The notes under the pieces: generated by a model | Databases searched by the model: none | Told to the model about the DNA's origin: nothing | The model's input: only the letters and a program-made list of their open reading frames with translations | Assembly: GCA_016839845.1 (NCBI GenBank) | Contig: JAEOTL010000256.1 | Coordinates: forward strand, 1-62,735 | Direction of reading: 5' to 3' | DNA: 62,735 nt | Origin: Promethearchaeota archaeon | Lineage (GTDB): Archaea; Asgardarchaeota; Lokiarchaeia; Sigynarchaeales; SOKP01 | Part shown: positions 43,107 to 50,664 of the stretch, piece by piece | How positions within the stretch are numbered: the stretch's first letter is position 1 | Layout: every line of letters begins with the position of its first letter | Program-made: the position numbers and the translations under genes

Positions 43107-43451
43107 CTAAAAAGGTATTGTTACGGTTGAACCCGCAAGAACTTTTAAAATCTCATCGTGTTCTTTAATTTCAACGCTCTCAATTAAGTCTTCTTTTGTA
43201 AGTCCGCGTTCATCAAGTGATTTCTTGTCTACATAAATTTCTAAATCGATATCCTTCAAAAAATTTATGTGCATTGAATACATTGTTTTATCCACGTCTT
43301 TAAGAAATGTATATACCCCATCATTAATTGCTATAGTAATCGGTTCAAAATCTGCACTCACTGCTACTGACATCCTTAAACCTTCCACAGGATAAAGAGT
43401 TCCATGTGGTGGTTGCCTTAAAAGTATAACTACATTTTTTTCTTCTGACAT
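43107..43451 (-). CDS. TusC/DsrF-family sulfur relay protein
   Basis: A 114-aa DsrE-fold protein with NVVILLRQPPHGTLYPVEGL, the R-x-P-P-x-G motif usual in DsrF/TusC proteins, and ADFEPITIAINDGVYTFL. It contains no cysteine, consistent with a structural role in the heterohexamer. It lies 9 bp after the DsrE-like stop and 14 bp before the DsrH-like gene, so the three proteins are made together. Confidence 0.82.
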   Translation of the reverse strand: MSEEKNVVILLRQPPHGTLYPVEGLRMSVAVSADFEPITIAINDGVYTFLKDVDKTMYSMHINFLKDIDLEIYVDKKSLDERGLTKEDLIESVEIKEHDEILKVLAGSTVTIPF

Positions 43452-43460
43452 ATTATCACC

Positions 43461-43823
43461 TCAACATATAGCAATAAGTCGATCGGTTTCTTCTATGATT
43501 TTTGCGAGATCAGGTGTTCCTGCTCGCTTCACATCTCCACATTCTCGGTTTAAACAATTTTTCATAGTTCCTCTAACCAGAAGACAAAGATTACACAATC
43601 GAACTGTTGCTCCTTTCTCGAGTATTTCTTTGAAACCTTCCTCGATATTAAATATTCCTTCAACGCTTTTTTGATTTTCTAGAGCCGCATTTACAGCATC
43701 CATATAGCAAAAAATACGAACTTCATGCCCTTTATCCAGCGCAGCATTTGCTAGCTTAACCACAGTCTCTGCAGATTGAGCTTGGTATGGTCCATTAAAA
43801 AAAAGAATACCAAGACGACTCAT
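43461..43823 (-). CDS. TusD/DsrE-family sulfurtransferase
   Basis: A 120-aa DsrE-fold protein with LGILFFNGPYQAQSAETVV. The conserved persulfide-carrying cysteine is in NLCLLVRG (about residue 80), flanked by further cysteines (CNRECGDVK is read as CLNRECGDVK) and a terminal Cys. In the Dsr/Tus pathway this subunit accepts sulfur from TusA. The following gene starts 9 bp downstream; upstream is the YeeE channel gene, so intake and transfer of sulfur are encoded in one operon. Confidence 0.83.
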   Translation of the reverse strand: MSRLGILFFNGPYQAQSAETVVKLANAALDKGHEVRIFCYMDAVNAALENQKSVEGIFNIEEGFKEILEKGATVRLCNLCLLVRGTMKNCLNRECGDVKRAGTPDLAKIIEETDRLIAIC

Positions 43824-43846
43824 TGTTTAGTTATCATCTCCAAAGT

Positions 43847-44899
43847 TTAATCTTTTCTCCACATAAACAGAAGATAAGCTGCTATCCATGCACCAAACAT
43901 TATGCAAGCACCAGTTACAATACTATGTAATGATAGTTGTGGGACCCCACCTAGAATGTTTGTTACATTACATCCCATGGCTGTAACCGCACCAAAGCCC
44001 ATTAAACCACCACCAAAGAATTGTTTAAGCAACATAAATCCATCTTTTGGAACTCTAAACTTAAATTCTCCACCAATGTACGCACTGACGAAAGCTCCGA
44101 TTATAATCCCAAATATAATAAAACCAGCCCACATAACAGAATCCGTTGTCGTAAGCCATAAACTAATATCCATCCAACCGCCTGTAATACCTACCACTCC
44201 ATTGCTAGCGATAAAGCCAGCTGTTAAGATTAGTCCAATGAGAATCCCTGTAACCCACCATGGGTATCCCTTTTTAAAGGTTGCTTCCTTGAAATTTTCG
44301 AATTTGATCAATGACTCATTCGCGTCTCTCTTTCTTTTGATCGCTGGCCATGCCCAGAAGAAAATCATTAAGGCAATTCCAACTAAACCAACAACCAGCA
44401 TCAGTATTGGAGTTATAGTCGCGTTAAACTCACCAAAAAGAGTTAAAGCTGGCCCACTCCCCACTACAGTCGCTTGTAAGGCATTCTTAGCATTACTTAA
44501 GACTCCAAACCCTGTCATTAGTGCACCAGTGGTCAAACCTACTGCTGCAACAACAGAGCCCATCATTCCTTCTCCTACTCGATACGTCGTTCCACTTGCA
44601 CAACCTGCTGCAAGAACCATTCCTACTCCAAACACTAATCCGCCTACAATAGCCCCCCATGGTTTGAAAGGTTTTGGAGCTAAATCAATTACTCCCCCAA
44701 ATGCAAAAATAGCGAATCCAACCATTAGAACAACTAGTGCAACAGCTACGGCTTTTGCTAATTTATATTCCTTCAATAGAATTATATCTCTGAAAGCAGA
44801 ATTCATACAGAATCTTCCACGCTGCAAGATAAAACCAAAAATGGCTCCAATTATGAGCCCTACCACTAAAGCATACCAAAAATCCATTTTTTTTATCAC
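43847..44899 (-). CDS. YeeE/YedE-family sulfur transporter (thiosulfate/selenium uptake type)
   Basis: A 350-aa membrane protein with about ten helices in two pseudo-repeats. Conserved cysteines are in RGRFCMNSAF, LAAGCASGTTYRVGEG and MGCNVTNILGG, the sites that pass thiosulfate or sulfur through the channel in the TsuA (YeeE) family. It lies directly between tusA and the DsrE-like gene, matching the operon organisation in anaerobic bacteria. Likely imports thiosulfate or another sulfur species and hands it to TusA. Confidence 0.88.
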   Translation of the reverse strand: MIKKMDFWYALVVGLIIGAIFGFILQRGRFCMNSAFRDIILLKEYKLAKAVAVALVVLMVGFAIFAFGGVIDLAPKPFKPWGAIVGGLVFGVGMVLAAGCASGTTYRVGEGMMGSVVAAVGLTTGALMTGFGVLSNAKNALQATVVGSGPALTLFGEFNATITPILMLVVGLVGIALMIFFWAWPAIKRKRDANESLIKFENFKEATFKKGYPWWVTGILIGLILTAGFIASNGVVGITGGWMDISLWLTTTDSVMWAGFIIFGIIIGAFVSAYIGGEFKFRVPKDGFMLLKQFFGGGLMGFGAVTAMGCNVTNILGGVPQLSLHSIVTGACIMFGAWIAAYLLFMWRKD

Positions 44900-44900
44900 C

Positions 44901-45134
44901 TTATTTTATTTTTACGAGAATCTTCCAAGAAGAATCTCCCAATTTTTCTTCAGATAACACCTCATGCCCTAACGACTTCATTGTCTCTGGTATACGTTCA
45001 GCTGAAAGAGGATAATCTATTAAAATTTCAAGTACTTCCCCAGAATTCATCTTTTTCACTTTTCTTTTGCTTTTTACATCCGGATACGGACAAACTTCAC
45101 CCGTGCAATCCAGTGTATCTGTAATATCAACCAT
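44901..45134 (-). CDS. tusA: TusA-family sulfur carrier protein
   Basis: A 77-aa protein of the TusA/YedF/SirA type. It has DCTGEVCPYP (the CPxP motif with the persulfide Cys near residue 15), and then KKMNSGEVLEILIDYP and the LGHEVLSEEK strand. It forms the first gene of the operon with the YeeE channel and DsrE/F/H proteins; only 1 bp separates its stop from the channel's start. Three palindromic operators lie within about 240 bp upstream. It carries sulfur as a persulfide to downstream enzymes. Confidence 0.9.
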   Translation of the reverse strand: MVDITDTLDCTGEVCPYPDVKSKRKVKKMNSGEVLEILIDYPLSAERIPETMKSLGHEVLSEEKLGDSSWKILVKIK

Positions 45135-45159
45135 TTTTTTTCAACCATTTATTTTGTTT

Positions 45160-45173
45160 TGAATAAATATTCG
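45160..45173. promoter_or_regulatory. Palindromic operator, site 8 (one mismatch)
   Basis: TGAATAAATATTCG, 26 bp before tusA. Confidence 0.6.
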
Positions 45174-45220
45174 ATATTATATCGATAATCTTATTTATGC
45201 CCCAAACTATTTAAGATTAA

Positions 45221-45234
45221 TGAATAATTATTCT
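45221..45234. promoter_or_regulatory. Palindromic operator, site 9 (one mismatch)
   Basis: TGAATAATTATTCT, 87 bp before tusA. Confidence 0.6.
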
Positions 45235-45357
45235 CTATCTTGATGTCTATGTCATTTACTCTTTAAAAGATGCTTATTTCCTACTAGTCCATTAATAATT
45301 CATTTAATTCTCATAAATTTCGAAAACACTTCTTGAAAATGCATCTTCTATCAATTA

Positions 45358-45371
45358 TGAATAATAATTCA
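45358..45371. promoter_or_regulatory. Palindromic operator, site 10 (one mismatch)
   Basis: TGAATAATAATTCA, 87 bp before cdhA. Confidence 0.6.
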
Positions 45372-45419
45372 TTAGACTTTTAATAGTATGAATCTTTTAA
45401 TTACATAATATAGAATAAA

Positions 45420-45433
45420 TGAATAAATATTCA
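45420..45433. promoter_or_regulatory. Palindromic operator, site 11 (TGAATAAATATTCA)
   Basis: Identical to site 1, with its end only 24 bp before the cdhA ATG. At that distance it would overlap the transcription start or leader, suggesting repression. Confidence 0.65.
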
Positions 45434-45457
45434 AAAACCAAAGTGAGTAGTTAACGT

Positions 45458-47809
45458 ATGAGTAAAGAAGGTGCGAGAATAAAAATTGATGAATATAAAG
45501 GTCCTTTAGGATTAATCAAAGGATTTGAATTGACCACTGGTAAGGTAAGTTTTGGTGATGAGACAGAATGGGAACCAATGGGACCCCATCCAATGCCACA
45601 TATTCCTACTTTACGTAGTTGGTTCTTTAAGTTAATGGAACGTTATAAACCATTTTACATGCCTATATGTGATATGTGCTGTTTATGTACATATGGGAAG
45701 TGCAATCTTTCCAAAGGACGAACCGGAGCATGTGGTATTAACATGGAAACACAACAGGCGAGGATTGTAGAAATAGCATGTTGTATTGGAGCAGCGTGTC
45801 ATAGTGCTCATGGGGATCATCTGGTTCATTGGCTTAAGGAAAAGTACGGAAATGTCCCTATCAATTTTGGAACTAATATTGAAGTTGAAATGCCACATAC
45901 TCGATTAGTTATAGGGATGAAACCAGAAACTTTAGAAGATCTTGAAACTGCTATGGATTGGGTACATTTCACAATCACTCATTTACTAGCAGCTGGGCAT
46001 ACAGGGCAAGAATCTAATTATCTGGATTTTGAATCGAAAAGCTTTTTAGCAGGTTTAGCAGATTCTGTCGGCATGGAAATCTCAGATGCTGCCCAGATTG
46101 CGGCATACGGTTTTCCTTTGGGTGATCCTGATGTTCCTATAGTTGAACTAGGAATGGGGACAATGGACCCTGAAAATAAAGCAACAATCCTTATGATTGG
46201 ACATAACGTGGCACCGGGAGTTGAACTGGTTGATTATATGCGGGAAAATAATTTGGAAGATAAAGTTGATGTAGGTGCGATTTGTTGTACTGCCTTAGAT
46301 TTAACTCGCTATTATTCAAGTGCTAAAATTGTGGGTTCCCTCTCTCGTCAGATGTTCTATATTCGTTCTGGGTTAGCTGATGTAGTGATGGTTGATGAAC
46401 AATGTGTCAACCTACGTAGTTTCGAACAAGCAAAATTGGTAAATGCACCATTTATTGCTACAAATGAAAAAATTATGGGAGGATTACCTGATAGAACAGA
46501 TGATCCTGCTGACGAGATTATAGAAGATCTAGTTAGTGGTAAGGTAGAGGGAGTGCTTATTTTGGACCCAGTCAAGGCAGGAAAAGTAGCTGTTGAAACT
46601 GCTATAAAGGTGAAGCCAATAAGAAAAGCCAAAAGTGGAATTCCTGATGAACAGAATTGCATTGACATGGCCATGAACTGTAATGGGTGTGGTAATTGTC
46701 AGAGGAATTGCCCAAATGATTTACCTCTTGTTGCTGGTATTGAAAAAGTAAAAGAAGGGGATTTCTCAATCTTATCAGATGCTTTTGATTCTTGTTTAGA
46801 TTGTGGTAGGTGCGAGTCTGATTGTAAGAAAGATGTATCTCCTTTAACTTTAATCATGTTTGCAGGACGAGATAAAATTCGAAATGAAAAATATAATTGT
46901 AGAGCTGGGAGAGGTCCAATAATGGACACAGAAATCCGTAACGTAGGTGCTCCAATCGTCTTAGGAGAAATTCCCGGTATTGTGGCAATTATTGGATGTG
47001 CAAATTATGCAAAAGATATTCAGGAATTATACAAAATGGCTGAAGAATTTTGTAATAGAAATTATATTGTTGTGGTATCTGGATGTGGGGCGATGGATAT
47101 CGGTCTAGTAAAGGATGAAGAGGGAAAAACATTATATGATAGATTTCCTGGAGATTTTGATAGAGGAGGATTAGTAAATGTAGGATCATGTGTTTCCAAT
47201 CCTCATATAACTGGTGCTGCCATTAAAGTTGCAAATATTTTCGCAAGACGTCCATTACGCGGAAATTTTGAAGAAATAGCGGATTATATATTAAATCGAG
47301 TTGGAGCTGTTGGTGTTGCATGGGGTGCTATGTCTCAGAAGGCAGCAAGCATAGCAAGTATGGCTAATAGTGTAGGTATTCCTGCAGTACTTGGTCCACA
47401 TTCTGCGGAATATAGGAGAATGTATATTGGGAGATCAGATAATGAAGACTCTTGGAAGGTTTTTAATGCTAGAGATGGAACCCCAGATCATTTAGTAGGT
47501 CCCGGTCCAGAGCATTTATTAACTACAGCTGAATCAATTGAACAAGCGATTTGTTTAGTTGCTAAAATGTGTTTAAGGCCAGCTGACAATTCTAAAGGAA
47601 GGATGATAAAACTTTCTCACTGGATTGATCTTGAGCGCAAATATAAAGGTATAAAATTCCCAAATGATCTAGTTAAATTCATTCGTGTTGAAGCCGATAT
47701 ACCGATTAATATGAAAACTGAAATTTTAGACTTCTTAAAGGAAAAGGGATGGACAACGAAAGAAATAATCGATCCTACATTGCTTAAGAGACTTTGCCGT
47801 GAACAATAA
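45458..47809 (+). CDS. cdhA: CO dehydrogenase/acetyl-CoA synthase alpha subunit, archaeal type
   Basis: A 783-aa Ni-Fe-S CO dehydrogenase. The N-terminal CDMCCLCTYGKC binds the D/B clusters. Candidate C-cluster ligands are visible in IGHNVAPG (His), ICCTALDL, VDEQCVNL, VSGCGAMD and NVGSCVSN. The two [4Fe-4S] ferredoxin motifs specific to the archaeal enzyme are CNGCGNCQRNCPN and CLDCGRCESDCKK (about residues 410-460). In the Wood-Ljungdahl pathway it interconverts CO2 and CO. cdhB, C, D and E are not in the window, so here it is a solitary alpha subunit, possibly a free CO dehydrogenase. Expression is linked by operators to the tus operon. Confidence 0.92.
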   Translation: MSKEGARIKIDEYKGPLGLIKGFELTTGKVSFGDETEWEPMGPHPMPHIPTLRSWFFKLMERYKPFYMPICDMCCLCTYGKCNLSKGRTGACGINMETQQARIVEIACCIGAACHSAHGDHLVHWLKEKYGNVPINFGTNIEVEMPHTRLVIGMKPETLEDLETAMDWVHFTITHLLAAGHTGQESNYLDFESKSFLAGLADSVGMEISDAAQIAAYGFPLGDPDVPIVELGMGTMDPENKATILMIGHNVAPGVELVDYMRENNLEDKVDVGAICCTALDLTRYYSSAKIVGSLSRQMFYIRSGLADVVMVDEQCVNLRSFEQAKLVNAPFIATNEKIMGGLPDRTDDPADEIIEDLVSGKVEGVLILDPVKAGKVAVETAIKVKPIRKAKSGIPDEQNCIDMAMNCNGCGNCQRNCPNDLPLVAGIEKVKEGDFSILSDAFDSCLDCGRCESDCKKDVSPLTLIMFAGRDKIRNEKYNCRAGRGPIMDTEIRNVGAPIVLGEIPGIVAIIGCANYAKDIQELYKMAEEFCNRNYIVVVSGCGAMDIGLVKDEEGKTLYDRFPGDFDRGGLVNVGSCVSNPHITGAAIKVANIFARRPLRGNFEEIADYILNRVGAVGVAWGAMSQKAASIASMANSVGIPAVLGPHSAEYRRMYIGRSDNEDSWKVFNARDGTPDHLVGPGPEHLLTTAESIEQAICLVAKMCLRPADNSKGRMIKLSHWIDLERKYKGIKFPNDLVKFIRVEADIPINMKTEILDFLKEKGWTTKEIIDPTLLKRLCREQ

Positions 47810-48195
47810 CGTAGAATAATTATGAATAATTAACAGAAGGTCAAACTTTTTTTTTTATTATTTAAAATTCCATTTTTAAACAGAGAAATTTAGTATGTAA
47901 AGTGCTAAAAGCATGAAATACTGCCTGTAATATTCATTTTAGAAAAAAACTAAAAGATTTTGATTAAGGGAGTTTTAATTATCAATTAAAAGTCTTAATA
48001 TTCAATTTTAAGCGAAAATAGAAGAAATCTGAAAGTTAAATATTAAAACTCTTAATTATAATGATAAATTTCCATCTAATATTAATTTACTCTAATTGAA
48101 TCAAACTTAAAATTCTTATATTTTGTTATGCCTAAATTTATATTTAGAAATGCATTTAATAATAATTAAGAAGCATTCAAATAAGGTGAAAATGA
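47810..48195. other. 386-bp intergenic region between cdhA and feoA
   Basis: Very AT-rich. It holds a half operator (TGAATAATTAACAG, about 47823-47836) and T runs just after cdhA that may terminate transcription (about 47850-47858). Otherwise I see no gene or RNA. The Shine-Dalgarno of the FeoA gene is at its right end. Confidence 0.5.
48183..48188 (+). promoter_or_regulatory. Shine-Dalgarno AAGGTG before FeoA
   Basis: Seven bases before ATA 48196. The nearby ATG 48192 is out of frame and ends after three codons. Confidence 0.5.
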
Positions 48196-48483
48196 ATAGT
48201 TAGATCTTTAACAAGAAAAATTATTTCTGGAATTTCTTTAATAAAATGTTTAACTGAGTGTGAAAAAGGAGAACTAGTCACTATTCTAAAAGTAACTGCT
48301 GGACATAAAGCCAAACAACGTTTAGCCAATTTAGGGATTCTCCCTGGGGTAAAAATATTAAAAAAGAAATCAGCTCCATTAAAGGGACCCTTGGAAGTAA
48401 TCGTAAAAGGCAGTTCAATAGTTATTGGGAGAGGAATAGCCGCTAAAATAATGGTTGAATGCTCAAATGAGTGCGAATCATAA
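48196..48483 (+). CDS. feoA: FeoA-like protein, no standard start codon
   Basis: A frame of up to 95 codons. Its core is a FeoA SH3-like domain: CLTECEKGELVTILKVTAG, then QRLANLGILPGVKILKKK, PLEVIVKGSSIVIGRG and IAAKIMVE, typical of the ferrous iron uptake accessory protein (about 75 aa). There is no ATG, GTG or TTG before the conserved core. A Shine-Dalgarno points to ATA 48196, or to ATG 48192 if one base were removed just after it. It lies 27 bp upstream of feoB, as expected. The gene is too irregular in its start to be certain whether this is a real non-standard start or an assembly error. Confidence 0.8.
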   Translation: MVRSLTRKIISGISLIKCLTECEKGELVTILKVTAGHKAKQRLANLGILPGVKILKKKSAPLKGPLEVIVKGSSIVIGRGIAAKIMVECSNECES

Positions 48484-48510
48484 AAAAGTAGAAAATATTT
48501 ATGATCTATT

Positions 48511-50664
48511 ATGAGTTGTCATTTTCCTGCAAAACCTAAACACAAAGATCACGATATAATTAAAGATTCAATTAATATCGCATTAGCTGGAAATCCAAAT
48601 GTAGGGAAATCTGTTATATTTAATCAATTAACAGGGCTCTCACAGACTATTGGAAATTGGCCTGGTAAAACTGTTGAAAAAATGGAGGGTCATTTAGATT
48701 TTCGAGGCTATCATTTTAATATTATTGATCTCCCAGGAATATACTCATTATCAACATTTTCAATCGAAGAAATTGTTAGTAGAGAATTCATAATCTCTGA
48801 AGATGTTGATTTAATTATTAATGTGATCGATGCTACTAATCTTGAACGTAATCTATTCTTTACTTTCCAATTATTAGAATTAAAAGTTCCAATGATACTT
48901 GCTCTAAATCAAATGGATATTCTACATAAGCGGAACGTAGATCTAGATTTTAATAAATTAGAAAAGATATTTAAAATACCAGTTTTACCCGTAGTAGCTG
49001 TTCATGGAGTTGGTGTCCATGAACTTTTAGAGGAAGCAATTGAGATGGTTATGAATCGTCACCCCCATTTACATTACCACACTAGTGAAGAAAAAGAAAA
49101 AGAACACCATTCACAAAGCTCTCACCGAGAAGAACATAGTTATCATAGGATAAAATCATGGTCTTCACTAAAAAGAGAGTTTAATTTTCCAGATTTATCG
49201 GAAATTACTTTTTTTGGAAAAGAAGTTGAGATTGTTATTAGAAAGCTCACCAAGATAATAAATGAGGGGGATACTTCCGAAGAAATTTCCCATTATCCTC
49301 CTAGGTTTTTGGCGATAAAACTATTAGAAGACGATGAGGAAATTAACAGGATATATACTGATATAGAAGGATCTTCCCGGATTCTTCAAAAAGCTAGTGA
49401 ATTTCGCAAGAATCTTGAGGAGATTCACGGAGAAGATATTCATACAGTGATTTCCTCAGAGATCTATAACAATATAAATAAAATTGTAACTCAAGTTCAA
49501 GTAATTAAGTCCAAAAAAGAAACGAAGCGACTCAATCTTGCTGATAAACTAGACCATCTGACAACCCACTCTATTTGGGGTTATATAATTCTAATTCTCG
49601 TAATTTTAGGGATATATCTATTCACATTTTCAGTTGGAGATTTTTTGGGGGGATTATTGGACAGTGGATATGGGATCTGGAGCGAAACAGTTTATACCAT
49701 TCTTGATGAAAATTCACTTTGGGTAAAGATTTTATGGGATGGAGGTGTCGGCGGATTATTTGGAGCAATAGGGGGTGTTTTAGTGTATGTTATTCCCTTC
49801 TTCTTAGTTATTGAAATTTTACAGGATTCTGGATATTTACCCAGAGCCGCATTCTTAATGGATAGGGTCATGCATTCAGTTGGAATTCATGGTAAAACAA
49901 TTATTCCCATGATACTAGGTTTTGGATGTAATGTCCCTGCATGTGCTGGATGTAGGATCATGGAAACAGAAAGAGAGAAAAAAATCTCTATAGCTTTAAC
50001 ATCACTTATACCTTGTGCTGCAACTATGACAGTCGTTATGGGTCTAGTCGGGAGATACTTAGGACTCTCTTGGGTCTTTTTCTTGTTTATTATAAATTTC
50101 GCTGTGATTTTTATTGTAGGGCGCCTATTAAATAAAACAATGCCAGGAACCTGCACAGAATTGATTATGGAAATGCATGAATATCGCAAACCTAATTTTA
50201 ATGTCATTTTGAAACAGACTTGGCTTAGGTCAAAAGAATTCGTTTATAAAGCACTTCCAATCATAATTATACTCGGTATTACGTTGGAGGTATTATTGAT
50301 ATTCGATATACTCAATCCAATTAATTTTGTTTTGTCACCTATATCTGTTCTTTGGTTAGGACTACCAGCAGCAGTAGGAATTTTTTTAATCTATGGAATT
50401 TTACGTAAAGAACTTACTCTAGTCCTTTTGGCTCTTTTTGCTGAAAATATTGGAATTACACTTTTAGAATTACTGACTCCCATCCAAATGATTGTTTTTA
50501 GCTTAGTGACAATGCTTTACATTCCCTGTTTTGCTACGATCATTATCATTGCAAAACAAACCAATTGGAAATATGCATTGAAGATTTCTTTATTGGAAAT
50601 TACTGTTGCGATTCTAATCGGAGGAATTATTAACTGGGGCTTTTTCTTTTTTAATCTTCTATAA
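48511..50664 (+). CDS. feoB: Ferrous iron transporter FeoB
   Basis: A 717-aa protein. The G domain has GNPNVGKS (near residue 30), the switch GNWPGKTVEK, DLPGIYSL and the G4 NQMD. A His/Ser/Glu-rich insertion (about 183-215, HPHLHYHTSEEKE then HHSQSSHREEHSYH) follows the G domain. After the helical spacer come about ten membrane helices with the two Gate regions (ILGFGCNVPACAGCRIMETE; LIPCAATMTV, including the Cys ligands). It imports Fe2+ powered by GTP. The histidine-rich linker is unusual and may capture metal. Partner FeoA is immediately upstream. Its 3' end overlaps the convergent radical SAM gene by 14 bp. Confidence 0.95.
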   Translation: MSCHFPAKPKHKDHDIIKDSINIALAGNPNVGKSVIFNQLTGLSQTIGNWPGKTVEKMEGHLDFRGYHFNIIDLPGIYSLSTFSIEEIVSREFIISEDVDLIINVIDATNLERNLFFTFQLLELKVPMILALNQMDILHKRNVDLDFNKLEKIFKIPVLPVVAVHGVGVHELLEEAIEMVMNRHPHLHYHTSEEKEKEHHSQSSHREEHSYHRIKSWSSLKREFNFPDLSEITFFGKEVEIVIRKLTKIINEGDTSEEISHYPPRFLAIKLLEDDEEINRIYTDIEGSSRILQKASEFRKNLEEIHGEDIHTVISSEIYNNINKIVTQVQVIKSKKETKRLNLADKLDHLTTHSIWGYIILILVILGIYLFTFSVGDFLGGLLDSGYGIWSETVYTILDENSLWVKILWDGGVGGLFGAIGGVLVYVIPFFLVIEILQDSGYLPRAAFLMDRVMHSVGIHGKTIIPMILGFGCNVPACAGCRIMETEREKKISIALTSLIPCAATMTVVMGLVGRYLGLSWVFFLFIINFAVIFIVGRLLNKTMPGTCTELIMEMHEYRKPNFNVILKQTWLRSKEFVYKALPIIIILGITLEVLLIFDILNPINFVLSPISVLWLGLPAAVGIFLIYGILRKELTLVLLALFAENIGITLLELLTPIQMIVFSLVTMLYIPCFATIIIIAKQTNWKYALKISLLEITVAILIGGIINWGFFFFNLL

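Larger units (their letters stand above)
45135..45457. promoter_or_regulatory. 323-bp divergent control region of the tus operon and cdhA
   Basis: No open frame. It holds four copies of the palindromic operator, at 45160, 45221, 45358 and 45420, the densest group in the window. Sites at 45160 and 45221 are nearer the tus operon, those at 45358 and 45420 nearer cdhA. Confidence 0.65.

Noticed and set aside
43902..44957. Long plus-strand ORF (351 codons) over the YeeE gene
   Set aside because: It is antisense to a well-recognised membrane protein with conserved cysteines, has a Pro/Thr/Ile-rich composition typical of a mirrored hydrophobic gene and has no RBS or family motif.
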